The notes under the pieces were generated by a model that saw only the letters and a program-made list of their open reading frames with translations, did no database searches and was not told the origin of the DNA. A DNA stretch of 24,972 nucleotides. Source: Candidatus Parcubacteria bacterium. Lineage in GTDB: Bacteria > Patescibacteriota > Patescibacteriia > UBA1558 > GWA2-36-10. The translations under genes and the position numbers were made by a program. Of the stretch, positions 14,835 through 21,735 are shown one piece after another (the stretch's first letter is position 1; each line of letters opens with the position of its first letter). The DNA lies in NCBI GenBank assembly GCA_003599205.1, contig QZJA01000022.1:1-24972 (forward strand), read 5' to 3'.

Positions 14835-15617
14835 ATGCTCCTAAAAGAATACCAAAAATTTCTCCTGTCACTAGGATTAAAAAAAACTACTATCAAAAAC
14901 TATACTTGGAATATAGAACAATTTTTGCTGTGGCTGGACAAAAACAACATTACTGAAGAAAATCTAAAAAAATATTTTGATTACCTTATAAAAAAATACC
15001 CTCGTGTGGCCACTATCAATCTACGCCTGACCATCTTGAATAATTATCTCCAATTTTTAGGGAAACGTTTTCGCTATGATCTCCTATCAGATACCGATAA
15101 AAACCTACTAATACTGAATCCCGAACAACTCCAAAATTTTTTGGAACAGGCCAGTAAGGACAAAAGCTTAATTGGCCTAAGGGACAAGGCTCTTTTGGAG
15201 CTTCTCTACTCTACTGGTCTAAAAGTGGGCAAAATAGTCACTATCAAAAAAAACCAAATCGATAAAATAAAAAAACAAATAGTATTTAGTCCCAAAAACT
15301 ATATAGACATAAAGCCAATAGCTTGGCATCATCTAGAGAAATATCTACTGAAAAGGAAAGACGAATCATTGTGGCTATTTATAAATTTTGACCGCTGTCA
15401 AAAATCTTTGGGTAGAAATCTCTCTGTCAGATCAGTAGAGAGAATAATAGATAAATATGCTAAAAAACTAAGACCAATCCTGAGAATAAATCCACAGATA
15501 TTAAGAAATACTTTGGCCTTCAATCTCAAGCATCAAGGAGCTCAAGGGCAACAAATCAAGCAAGCATTGCACTTTGAAACAAATATTGCTGCCAACAAAT
15601 ATTTACAAAGATTATAA
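14835..15617 (+). CDS. Tyrosine recombinase-like protein with a degraded active site
   Basis: 260 residues with the XerC/D plan: an N-terminal SAM-like core-binding domain (about 1-85: YQKFLLSLGLKKTTIKNY...) and a C-terminal catalytic-fold domain (about 95-260: LIGLRDKALLELLYSTGLKV...). The usual catalytic set is R-K-H-R-H/W-Y. Here the first Arg is K130 (TGLKVGK for TGLRVSE), the box II His is Q221, the invariant Arg R224 remains but is followed by N225 instead of His, the LGH histidine is F247 (LHF), and a tyrosine is in place (Y256, NKYLQ). The protein is full length with no frameshift, so it is probably a maintained DNA-binding protein with little or no recombinase activity. It stands alone, with no attachment site or cargo recognised. 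Confidence 0.8.
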   Translation: MLLKEYQKFLLSLGLKKTTIKNYTWNIEQFLLWLDKNNITEENLKKYFDYLIKKYPRVATINLRLTILNNYLQFLGKRFRYDLLSDTDKNLLILNPEQLQNFLEQASKDKSLIGLRDKALLELLYSTGLKVGKIVTIKKNQIDKIKKQIVFSPKNYIDIKPIAWHHLEKYLLKRKDESLWLFINFDRCQKSLGRNLSVRSVERIIDKYAKKLRPILRINPQILRNTLAFNLKHQGAQGQQIKQALHFETNIAANKYLQRL

Positions 15618-15618
15618 A

Positions 15619-15647
15619 TTGACACAAAACAAATAATATAATAACTT
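15619..15647 (+). promoter_or_regulatory. Promoter of third small membrane-protein gene
   Basis: Perfect TTGACA (15619-15624) and TAACTT (15642-15647), spacer 17 bp; an overlapping TATAAT at 15637 is spaced too closely. The leader of about 42 nt ends in AAAGGAGAG before a GTG start. Confidence 0.65.
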
Positions 15648-15695
15648 TAGCTCGTAAGAAAGTACCCTGGAAATTTTAACGAAAGGAGAGAAAAC

Positions 15696-16139
15696 GTGGG
15701 AAACACCCCTTGGTATCTAGCACACCTATTGGTCATCAGCATCCAAATCCTCGCTTTTCTCCCTTATCTAATCGCTAGCATACGCTTTTACCGCCGACAG
15801 AGCCACTTCATGGCTTGGCTGGCCACAGGAATCTGTCTAGACGCTCTTATGGCTCTAGGAGCCTCAAATGGCTCCTTACCAAGAATGAGTCAGGAAGACT
15901 CTGCTCCTTGGCACAGCTGGCTATTTATCACTCATATCAGCCTAGCTGGGATAGGCATGTTCGGTTTTTTCTTTCTCTTTCTATTTCTGCTCATCAAAGG
16001 AGCAAAAAAAGACTACCCCCGCCTGAGAAAATTCCAACTACGAGTATTCCTCAGCTGTTGGATCATCGGCGTCATGATCGCCCTGGCCAACTTTGCTGTC
16101 AAAGTGATACTAAATGTCCGACTCTACGACTTAAGCTAG
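15696..16139 (+). CDS. Four-helix membrane protein
   Basis: 147 residues from GTG 15696, chosen because an AAAGGAG Shine-Dalgarno site lies seven to eight bases upstream. Hydrophobic segments at about 8-28, 38-56, 74-100 and 116-138. Histidines H9, H37, H73 and H79 occur near membrane segments (HSWLFITHISLAG), which loosely recalls haem- or metal-handling membrane proteins, but no family is recognised. Own promoter and terminator make it a single-gene unit. Codon use is C-rich compared with the recombinase-like gene just upstream. Confidence 0.65.
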   Translation: MGNTPWYLAHLLVISIQILAFLPYLIASIRFYRRQSHFMAWLATGICLDALMALGASNGSLPRMSQEDSAPWHSWLFITHISLAGIGMFGFFFLFLFLLIKGAKKDYPRLRKFQLRVFLSCWIIGVMIALANFAVKVILNVRLYDLS

Positions 16140-16147
16140 CACCAGCT

Positions 16148-16174
16148 GCCACTACCCTCGGTAGTGGCTTTTTA
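16148..16174 (+). terminator. Rho-independent terminator
   Basis: GCCACTACC-CTC-GGTAGTGGC (16148-16168), a 9-bp stem followed by TTTTTAA; ends the 15696-16139 unit. Confidence 0.92.
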
Positions 16175-16178
16175 ACAA

Positions 16179-16203
16179 ATAAAAAAACCCCTATACAGGG
16201 GTT
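16179..16203 (-). terminator. Terminator of the PEBP/cytochrome-b5 unit
   Basis: AACCCCT-ATAC-AGGGGTT (16186-16203); on the minus strand it is followed by a run of seven T, 15 bases after the stop of the cytochrome-b5-like gene. Confidence 0.88.
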
Positions 16204-16217
16204 GTTTTAGTAATAAA

Positions 16218-16628
16218 TTATTTTTTCAAATCACCGATGTAAAAATTAGGTAAAAAACTATAAGCTTTTTCTGAGTGATCGGTGCCTGTACCCATAGGTC
16301 TTGTTTTGAAAAGCTCAGTAGCATCAATACCACAACCCGCTAAGATAGCATCGCCTCCCCCATGCTTACCAGAAGCAATGAAAGCAGTAACATCATAGAC
16401 CTTACCATCTATGAGCAACCAGCAGTCTTCAGCCGTGCTATGCTTAGAAATTTCAGCTAAATCATATTCCTTAGTAATTTCTTCATCAGACTGCGTATTC
16501 TCATTTTCATTTGAAACCACGACATTATTGTTTTGATTTCCCTCATTGGTGTTGCTTACTTGCTTATTAAAGCAACCACCTAAGGTTAAAATCACAAGTA
16601 ACAAAAATACAGATATGTATAATTTCAT
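16218..16628 (-). CDS. Cytochrome b5-like haem-binding lipoprotein
   Basis: 136 residues. A lipoprotein signal ends in LGGC (C19), then an Asn/Glu-rich spacer (about 20-52), then a cytochrome b5-type domain (about 53-134). The domain signatures are present: KHSTAEDCWLLIDGKVYDVTAF, the first axial histidine H89 in KHGGG (HPGG in classical b5), and the second at H118 in DHSEKA. It would be anchored to the outer face of the membrane after processing by LspA. The redox partner is unknown, and no respiratory genes lie in the window. It follows the PEBP gene by 18 bp and shares its promoter. Confidence 0.88.
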   Translation of the reverse strand: MKLYISVFLLLVILTLGGCFNKQVSNTNEGNQNNNVVVSNENENTQSDEEITKEYDLAEISKHSTAEDCWLLIDGKVYDVTAFIASGKHGGGDAILAGCGIDATELFKTRPMGTGTDHSEKAYSFLPNFYIGDLKK

Positions 16629-16646
16629 AATTTTTCTTATTATTGA

Positions 16647-17111
16647 TTAATTATTAAGATCTTTTCTTTTATATAAACCAACTAATTCTGCTTTAGCAAT
16701 GACATGATCATACATAGCTTTCCTCAGCTCGTCAATTCCGGCTTCAGCCGGCAAACCAATAGCTCTATCCATAGCGTAAAGCTTAAAAAAATAGCGATGC
16801 TGCCCTTGGGGTGGACATGGTCCGCCGTAGGCTTTATTGCCCCTAGTGTTTTGACCAACTATGCCTACTGGCACTGAATTTTCGGCAATACCCTTGGTTT
16901 CAGCTGGTATATTCCATATCAACCAATGATACCAGAGTCCATCTGCTCGGACATTTTTGGGAACATCGGGATCATCAACGATCAACACTAAAGTCATTGC
17001 CCTCCTGGGTAGTTCGCTAAATTCCAATGGTGGATTTATATTTTCTCCATCACAGGTATACTTGCTTGGTATAAAACCGTTGTGATAAAAGGCTGGACTG
17101 CTTATTTTCAT
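16647..17111 (-). CDS. YbhB/YbcL family Raf kinase inhibitor-like (PEBP) protein
   Basis: 154 residues, typical of bacterial phosphatidylethanolamine-binding-protein homologues. The ligand-pocket motifs are clear: YTCDGENINPPL, VDDPDVP, WYHWLIWNIP and YGGPCPPQGQHRYFFKLYA. No signal peptide, so cytoplasmic. The biochemical role of the bacterial family is not settled. It is the first gene of a two-gene unit with the cytochrome-b5-like lipoprotein. Confidence 0.93.
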   Translation of the reverse strand: MKISSPAFYHNGFIPSKYTCDGENINPPLEFSELPRRAMTLVLIVDDPDVPKNVRADGLWYHWLIWNIPAETKGIAENSVPVGIVGQNTRGNKAYGGPCPPQGQHRYFFKLYAMDRAIGLPAEAGIDELRKAMYDHVIAKAELVGLYKRKDLNN

Positions 17112-17136
17112 ACGTTGCTTATTAAATAGTAATAGT

Positions 17137-17166
17137 ATTATAACCGATTTTGCTATATTTAAACAA
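17137..17166 (-). promoter_or_regulatory. Promoter of the PEBP/cytochrome-b5 unit
   Basis: Perfect minus-strand TATAAT (17137-17142) with TTGTTT (17161-17166) 18 bp upstream; leader of about 20 nt. Confidence 0.55.
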
Positions 17167-17189
17167 GATTATCAAAATATTGGTTGATT

Positions 17190-17804
17190 TTATTTTTTCA
17201 ACAAGCCCATACTTTGAGCCAACTGATCATAATCCATAGTAGCCGCATCCACTCTGATTATCTCTGAGCTGGGTAATTCTAAATTGACATAATTATCAAA
17301 AAAGTCTTTATGCAAATCATTAACCCGATAAAAATTTTCTAAAACATTTTTCTCAAATGAACGACCTCTACCTAAACACCTCTCTTTAATTAATTTATTG
17401 TCAGCTTCCAAAAAAACCACCTTGTCTGGTAAGCTAAAAGAACGATTAGTTAGCTGAATTAAATCTCTGACCAATTCCTGTTCTTCTGGTTTTTGATAAA
17501 TTCTGTCATCAAGAAAAAATAAATTAGTCAGCCAGAAAGTATCAAGCACAACCTGCTGCGAATCTTCTTTTAATTTTAGAGCTTCTATATACTGCCCGAT
17601 ATTACGATTATGAAAATACAAAGTTATGTGCAAACGATTACGATTTTGCGCTATGCTATCCTTGATATAATCAGGCCAATTATTTTCTTCTCCTTCTAAA
17701 AAAGTTTTTACTCTATAATTATCGCGCAAATACCTAACAAAAGTACTTTTGCCTATAGATGGAGCGCCCACCACAGCTATAATTTCTCCTTTTTTGCTTT
17801 CCAT
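17190..17804 (-). CDS. Deoxynucleoside kinase family protein
   Basis: 204 residues with an N-terminal P-loop GAPSIGKST (13-21). The middle shows DTFWLTN, in the place of the dNK 'DRS/ERS' base-catalysis motif, and the LID-like CLGRGRSFEKNVLENF with the Arg-x-Arg...Glu pattern of dCK/dGK enzymes. Such kinases salvage deoxynucleosides to dNMPs. The P-loop serine at the usual second Gly/Ala (GAPSIGKS) is a mild departure, so a related ATPase role cannot be excluded. It is divergent from the PRPP synthetase gene; both serve nucleotide supply, which makes a salvage role plausible in a cell of this kind. The mRNA is predicted leaderless. Confidence 0.75.
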   Translation of the reverse strand: MESKKGEIIAVVGAPSIGKSTFVRYLRDNYRVKTFLEGEENNWPDYIKDSIAQNRNRLHITLYFHNRNIGQYIEALKLKEDSQQVVLDTFWLTNLFFLDDRIYQKPEEQELVRDLIQLTNRSFSLPDKVVFLEADNKLIKERCLGRGRSFEKNVLENFYRVNDLHKDFFDNYVNLELPSSEIIRVDAATMDYDQLAQSMGLLKK

Positions 17805-17813
17805 ATTTATTTT

Positions 17814-17822
17814 ATTTTAACA
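17814..17822 (-). promoter_or_regulatory. Extended -10 promoter of the nucleoside kinase gene
   Basis: Minus-strand TG-T-TAAAAT (-10 at 17814-17819), nine bases before the ATG. Predicted start lies within a few bases of the ATG, with no Shine-Dalgarno site. Confidence 0.55.
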
Positions 17823-17834
17823 TATATCTTAAAA

Positions 17835-17863
17835 TTGACAAAAACCTCTTTATTATCTAAGGT
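17835..17863 (+). promoter_or_regulatory. Promoter of the PRPP synthetase gene
   Basis: Perfect TTGACA (17835-17840) and TAAGGT (17858-17863), spacer 17 bp. The about 40-nt leader ends in AAAAGGAG, eight bases before the ATG. Confidence 0.6.
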
Positions 17864-17908
17864 AAAGTCAAACGAGCTAAACCGGTTCTTTCACAAAAGG
17901 AGCTTCCA

Positions 17909-18979
17909 ATGGCAAAGTCTGAAGAGCTGGTCATTTTCTGTGGTGGTGGTCAAACCAACCGTCTGGCCCTGCCTACCATCGAAGTGGTCAACAAACTGCG
18001 TCCGGGTGAAACACCGCTTAATTTCTCCCACATCAACTTCGGTCGCTATGGTGGCGACCGCGAATCCGACGACCGCTTTGAGAGTCCCTCTCAAATCGAA
18101 GGAAAACACGTCATTTTTTTCATCAATACCCACAAAGCCCACCTCGTCATGCAGGTACTCCAATTCGTCTGGTCGATGAAAAACCAATACAACGCCAAAA
18201 GCGTAACCGTAGTCATGCCCTTCATGGGCTACCGTCGCCAGGATCACCCCGAAAAGTTCGAGGAAATCCATCGCCACCTCTGGCTGGTGCAGAACCTTAA
18301 ACAAAACGGAACGGATTTCCTTATTATGTGCGACCCACATTCTGAGCAGAACATCAAGAACTGCCAGAAAGTCGGACTAGCTTATAAAGTCGTCGACCCA
18401 ACCCAAGTATATGCAGCCGCCCTCAACCAAGTAATTATGGGCGCCAAAACGAGAGGCCAGAAAATCCTTATCGACACTCCCGATTGGGGCTCTTTGCCCA
18501 GAGCCGTTCGTCTGGCCAAAGCTACCAAGGCAACTCTTATTTTGGGGGCCAAGAAAAGAGACTACACCGGCGAAGTTGACACCAACCAAAGTCTGAGTTC
18601 AGCCCAAGTTGAGCAGATCGAAAGTATTGCCCGAGAAAACCAAATCGAAATCGTGTACGAGCCGACCGCAATCACGAATCTGATCCAGGACGCCATCATC
18701 ATCATGCGCGAAGACGAGTTGGACACTGGTCGAACAGCATCCAAACGAGGACACTGGCTACGCAGTTGCGGCGCGGCCGAGATACATATGGCTGTGACCC
18801 ATATGGTCTGTTCTGACGGCTGGAAACGCCAAGTCTTCGATAACACCCCCTTTACCACCATTTTCGGTGGAACCACCATCTATCGCCCCTACGAAAACCG
18901 TACTGGCGGCCTAGTCAAGGATGTTGACATGTCGGTTCCTATAGCCCACATCTTGGCGCAAGTCATCAACGAGCTCTAA
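17909..18979 (+). CDS. prs: Divergent ribose-phosphate pyrophosphokinase (PRPP synthetase)
   Basis: 356 residues, longer than the usual about 315. PRPP synthetase makes PRPP from ribose 5-phosphate and ATP for nucleotide and NAD synthesis. Motifs are recognisable but altered: MPFMGYRRQD (103-112, cf. PYFGYARQD), MCDPHSEQN (140-148, cf. DLHAxQ), DTPDWGSLPRAVRLA (189-203, cf. SPDxGGxxRA) and the PRPP loop DELDTGRT (269-276, cf. DDMIDTAGT), followed by THMVCSDGW. The start is fixed by AAAAGGAG. Base use is far from its neighbours (about 57% G+C in 17941-18000, against below 40% in flanking genes) with many CTG, CGT/CGC and GGC codons, which suggests either strong expression selection or transfer. 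It has its own promoter and terminator. The archaeal-like/atypical PRPP synthetase group is one possible relation. Confidence 0.85.
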   Translation: MAKSEELVIFCGGGQTNRLALPTIEVVNKLRPGETPLNFSHINFGRYGGDRESDDRFESPSQIEGKHVIFFINTHKAHLVMQVLQFVWSMKNQYNAKSVTVVMPFMGYRRQDHPEKFEEIHRHLWLVQNLKQNGTDFLIMCDPHSEQNIKNCQKVGLAYKVVDPTQVYAAALNQVIMGAKTRGQKILIDTPDWGSLPRAVRLAKATKATLILGAKKRDYTGEVDTNQSLSSAQVEQIESIARENQIEIVYEPTAITNLIQDAIIIMREDELDTGRTASKRGHWLRSCGAAEIHMAVTHMVCSDGWKRQVFDNTPFTTIFGGTTIYRPYENRTGGLVKDVDMSVPIAHILAQVINEL

Positions 18980-18986
18980 ACAAAAA

Positions 18987-19016
18987 CCCTACTGAGTTTC
19001 CCCAGTAGGGATTTTT
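18987..19016 (+). terminator. Rho-independent terminator of prs
   Basis: CCCTACTG/CAGTAGGG (18987-18994 with 19003-19010), loop of 8, then ATTTTTATTT. A-rich sequence on the other side lets it also serve the converging lipoprotein gene. Confidence 0.88.
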
Positions 19017-19027
19017 ATTTACTTTAT

Positions 19028-19909
19028 TTATATATTGAAACTAAAACTGCTTAAAAACTTATCATAAAGCTGTTTATCCTCGTGGCCACTAACACTCATT
19101 ATTATTATCTCATAGAGCTGCCCATCTTTTATAAAATAATAATAATCCGCTGCGTCTGTTTGGCTGTTTTTCTTTTGAACAAAATGGACTGTTTCTAAGC
19201 CAGCAATTTTTATAGCTGCACCCAAATCAAGCTCTGGATGCTTTTCTACCCACTCAACAACACTAACGTTAGGTGTCGGATGATAAAAATCTGAATCATG
19301 ATGAGTAATAATAAAACGTGGCCACGTGCCATCGTCCTGCCAATTACAAATAAAATCAATCCTATCGTTAACATTAGTACTGACGACATTACATATTCCC
19401 GGATAACTCAAACTATAGCCCAAATCCTCATTTTTATAATCACGCCAAGTAATCTGATCAACAATACTGGTGACCTTCGGCGGTATATAGCAACCTTCTT
19501 TCATTTCTCTTGGAAAACCATACTGATCAAGGAGCGCACAAGAAAATGAGCCGTTGCCATCAAAGATAAGTTGCCAAACAGTATCTTGCCTAACGGCCAA
19601 AAATATACCACCGGCTCCATTCTCCCCACCAAACTTCACCCCACCACGCAGATGATTATCACTTTCACTAGTAAACGTTATTTCTACATCTTCTGGACTC
19701 TTATTATATTTCTGGACAAATAAATCCATAATTGCTTGATATTTATCTGCTCTTTGTTCAATCTCATTAGACTGATCATCTTCTAGAGAAGAAAAATTAT
19801 TTTCTTCATTTTTCGTTTCATCTTTTTCTTTGCTACAAGCTGCAGTAAAAAAAACTAATACAAAAAGCAGTCCCACAGTAGCTAAAAAATGTCTTTTTGG
19901 TACAAACAT
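19028..19909 (-). CDS. Hypothetical lipoprotein
   Basis: 293 residues with a lipoprotein signal: basic start, hydrophobic core, and lipobox TAAC (C25), followed by a Lys/Glu/Asn-rich linker (26-50). Two parts follow: about 55-140 (LFVQKYNKSPEDVEITF...GENGAGGIFLAV) which looks like a small secreted domain often written 'hypothetical' in CPR, and about 155-293 which begins YKNEDLGYSLSYPG, a PsbP-like opening seen in many lipoproteins. Function unknown. It would be processed by LspA and face outwards. A TTGACA at 19963-19968 lies upstream, but I find no matching -10. Confidence 0.75.
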   Translation of the reverse strand: MFVPKRHFLATVGLLFVLVFFTAACSKEKDETKNEENNFSSLEDDQSNEIEQRADKYQAIMDLFVQKYNKSPEDVEITFTSESDNHLRGGVKFGGENGAGGIFLAVRQDTVWQLIFDGNGSFSCALLDQYGFPREMKEGCYIPPKVTSIVDQITWRDYKNEDLGYSLSYPGICNVVSTNVNDRIDFICNWQDDGTWPRFIITHHDSDFYHPTPNVSVVEWVEKHPELDLGAAIKIAGLETVHFVQKKNSQTDAADYYYFIKDGQLYEIIIMSVSGHEDKQLYDKFLSSFSFNI

Positions 19910-19978
19910 ACACTTTAAAATTAAACTATTAACACCTTTATTATTTTACTTGTTTCAAGTTTTGTCAATCAAACAATT

Positions 19979-20012
19979 AAAAACAAAATACCTGCTTAGA
20001 TATTTTGTTTTT
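19979..20012 (-). terminator. Terminator after the 48-residue membrane peptide gene
   Basis: AAAAACAAAATA/TATTTTGTTTTT (19979-19990 with 20001-20012), 12-bp stem and 10-nt loop, with T-rich sequence on both strands; mainly serves the minus-strand small gene. Confidence 0.7.
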
Positions 20013-20032
20013 ATTTTTATTTTTGAAAAAAA

Positions 20033-20179
20033 TTATAAACTAGCTGCTAGAACCGCATAAGCAAACAGCATGCCAGACAAAGATAAACCCATAACTGCCA
20101 ACAACACGAACTGTGCTTGTATTGAAACGTCTTTTTGTTTTTGTTTTACTGTTTTTTTCACTTTTGTTTTTGCCGGCAT
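20033..20179 (-). CDS. 48-residue single-pass membrane peptide
   Basis: A small frame from ATG 20179 to TAA 20033 encodes 48 residues: a strongly basic N-terminus (MPAKTKVKKTVKQKQKDV) and a hydrophobic helix (about 22-47, FVLLAVMGLSLSGMLFAYAV). It has an extended -10 about 20 nt upstream and a terminator downstream, which supports a real gene despite its size. No family recognised. It follows the pilus operon by 57 bp, but no functional tie can be shown. Confidence 0.6.
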   Translation of the reverse strand: MPAKTKVKKTVKQKQKDVSIQAQFVLLAVMGLSLSGMLFAYAVLAASL

Positions 20180-20207
20180 TTTTCTTAATTTTAATATTTA
20201 CAAAAAT

Positions 20208-20216
20208 ATTATAACA
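20208..20216 (-). promoter_or_regulatory. Extended -10 promoter of the 48-residue peptide gene
   Basis: Minus-strand TG-T-TATAAT with a perfect -10 hexamer at 20208-20213. The -35 region is weak, as is common for extended -10 promoters. Confidence 0.55.
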
Positions 20217-20236
20217 CAAAAATAAAATTATTAAAA

Positions 20237-21184
20237 CTATGGTGCCAACTCGGTCCAAGCACAATTTTCAATTTCCTGATTACAGGTATAACGGGCCTGT
20301 CTGGTAGCTCTGGTAGTACTAGCAATCGATTCAATATTGGAGTTACACTCTGGATCTTCACCACAACCTTCTGGCCAAGGAGTAATTATCAGATTTGGAT
20401 CAGAAAAATAAAAAGAAAAACCAGATTCAACTGTATGTCGTTCAGCAAAATAAATCTCAACTATATTATTACCGGCTGACAGGAAAATATCACCCGTCTT
20501 AGTAAAAGCTGCATGAGTACCACTATTATTTACTACCACTATACCCCCCACCAAGACCCAAGAGTCATCGTCCGAATTCAAAGTGTAAGTATAATTGCCA
20601 TTACTTGGAGCTGTAACTCTAGCTCGCCAATGCTGAGTAAAATGATAATCATGAGCAAAACCTTCTCTATCTTCCCAAACAGTACCATCATAAGGGAACC
20701 AGCCACTAACGGCGAACTGCAAACTAGCATCAATCTGCTCATACGTTTTATAAATATCATCGTACCAATCATGCTCGGTTGGAGTAGGCGTTGGACCAGG
20801 ATAAGGATTGACCTCCATATCTGGATGATTTACTGAAAGATTGAAATATTCTCCCCACCAACCAGTACCTGGCACATATTGACATTCTGGTGGTAAATCA
20901 CAAGTACCAGCAACTTCAATAAAATTGGTAGCTGTAGTAATACCACCGACTGTAAAATTATTGAAACTAAAATTATTTGGTTCGCGTCTGAGCTGCATCA
21001 AGGCCTCACCCACTCCTGATTCTGCACTATAAAAACTCTGGATAGAATCAACAAAAGAAAATAAGCTTGATCTCATATTCAAAGATACATATAAAACTGA
21101 CAAAACAATAGTCAGCATTACTGTTGCAACAACCATTGACGCTATCAGGGCGGCTGCTCCTTTTTGTGATTTTATCCATTTCAT
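20237..21184 (-). CDS. PilX-like minor pilin carrying a PA14-type domain
   Basis: 315 residues. The N-terminus (QKGAAALIASMVVATVMLTIVLSVLYV, helix about 8-33; then FYSAESGVGEAL at 51-62) is that of PilX-type minor pilins, which lack the classic G|FTLxE site. Residues about 105-265 have a PA14 pattern: WWGEYFN entry, HWRARVTAPSNGNYTYTLNS, an acidic metal-binding-like turn DDDS (205-208), DIFLSAGNNIVEIYFAE, and FSFYFSDP. PA14 domains occur in bacterial and fungal adhesins and bind carbohydrates. Six cysteines (95, 101, 274, 280, 301, 308) flank the domain and could form disulphides. Last gene of the pilus operon, two bases after the previous stop. The fusion points to an adhesive pilus component. 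Confidence 0.8.
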   Translation of the reverse strand: MKWIKSQKGAAALIASMVVATVMLTIVLSVLYVSLNMRSSLFSFVDSIQSFYSAESGVGEALMQLRREPNNFSFNNFTVGGITTATNFIEVAGTCDLPPECQYVPGTGWWGEYFNLSVNHPDMEVNPYPGPTPTPTEHDWYDDIYKTYEQIDASLQFAVSGWFPYDGTVWEDREGFAHDYHFTQHWRARVTAPSNGNYTYTLNSDDDSWVLVGGIVVVNNSGTHAAFTKTGDIFLSAGNNIVEIYFAERHTVESGFSFYFSDPNLIITPWPEGCGEDPECNSNIESIASTTRATRQARYTCNQEIENCAWTELAP

Positions 21185-21186
21185 AA

Positions 21187-21735
21187 TTAACGCAAACTAA
21201 TAAAGGTATTAAAGGTTTTTTGCAAATGACCATACCTATCCCCTGGGCTGCCTATGCTCAAGGTAAAAGATATTCTAACGCCTTGATTACTATTGCCGCT
21301 ATCGTCAGACATTGGCGTTAAATAAAAATCTTCCACCCTAACATCGCTACTATTTAAAAATACTGCTGTCGCTGTGTCCTGATCCGGGAAGCCACCGCCA
21401 GTATCTTCTGTCTCTCTATATACTAGCTTATCATTCTCCACTACAAGAGAAAATCGCTTATCTGGTAATTGATAGAAATATACTGTCTCTGGTTCAGGGC
21501 TAACGTCATCTATTACATCAACATTATGTATTCTATTGTTTAAAAAATTTACTATAAAACGAGCATTATCATGAACACGGTATGATGCTACTAAAATCTT
21601 TCTGGTATTAAAAATATTAAGTATCATATTACTCAAGATAGCTATCAACATACTCATAATAAAAATATAAGTCAGCGTCTCAACCAAGGTAAAGCCGTGC
21701 TGTTTTGTTTTTATTTTTTGTCTAAAACTAATCAT
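21187..21735 (-). CDS. PilW/PulJ-like minor prepilin
   Basis: 182 residues with a type IV prepilin signal: G14|F15TLVE19, followed by the hydrophobic helix (about 15-42). A PilW/PulJ-like body follows (VHDNARFIVNFLNNRI..., YFYQLPDKRFSLVVENDKLVYRE). It would be processed by a prepilin peptidase, not encoded in the window. The ATG overlaps the stop of the propeller pilin (TAATG), so the two are probably translationally coupled and made in equal amounts. Confidence 0.88.
   Translation of the reverse strand: MISFRQKIKTKQHGFTLVETLTYIFIMSMLIAILSNMILNIFNTRKILVASYRVHDNARFIVNFLNNRIHNVDVIDDVSPEPETVYFYQLPDKRFSLVVENDKLVYRETEDTGGGFPDQDTATAVFLNSSDVRVEDFYLTPMSDDSGNSNQGVRISFTLSIGSPGDRYGHLQKTFNTFISLR

Noticed and set aside
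14835..15617. Integrase of a mobile element with attachment sites
   Set aside because: No tRNA, direct repeats or phage/plasmid genes flank it, and the active site is degraded.
20040..20264. Minus-strand frame of 74 residues
   Set aside because: It overlaps the promoter and the end of the PilX-like gene; the 48-residue frame at 20033-20179 has proper signals and a sensible protein.
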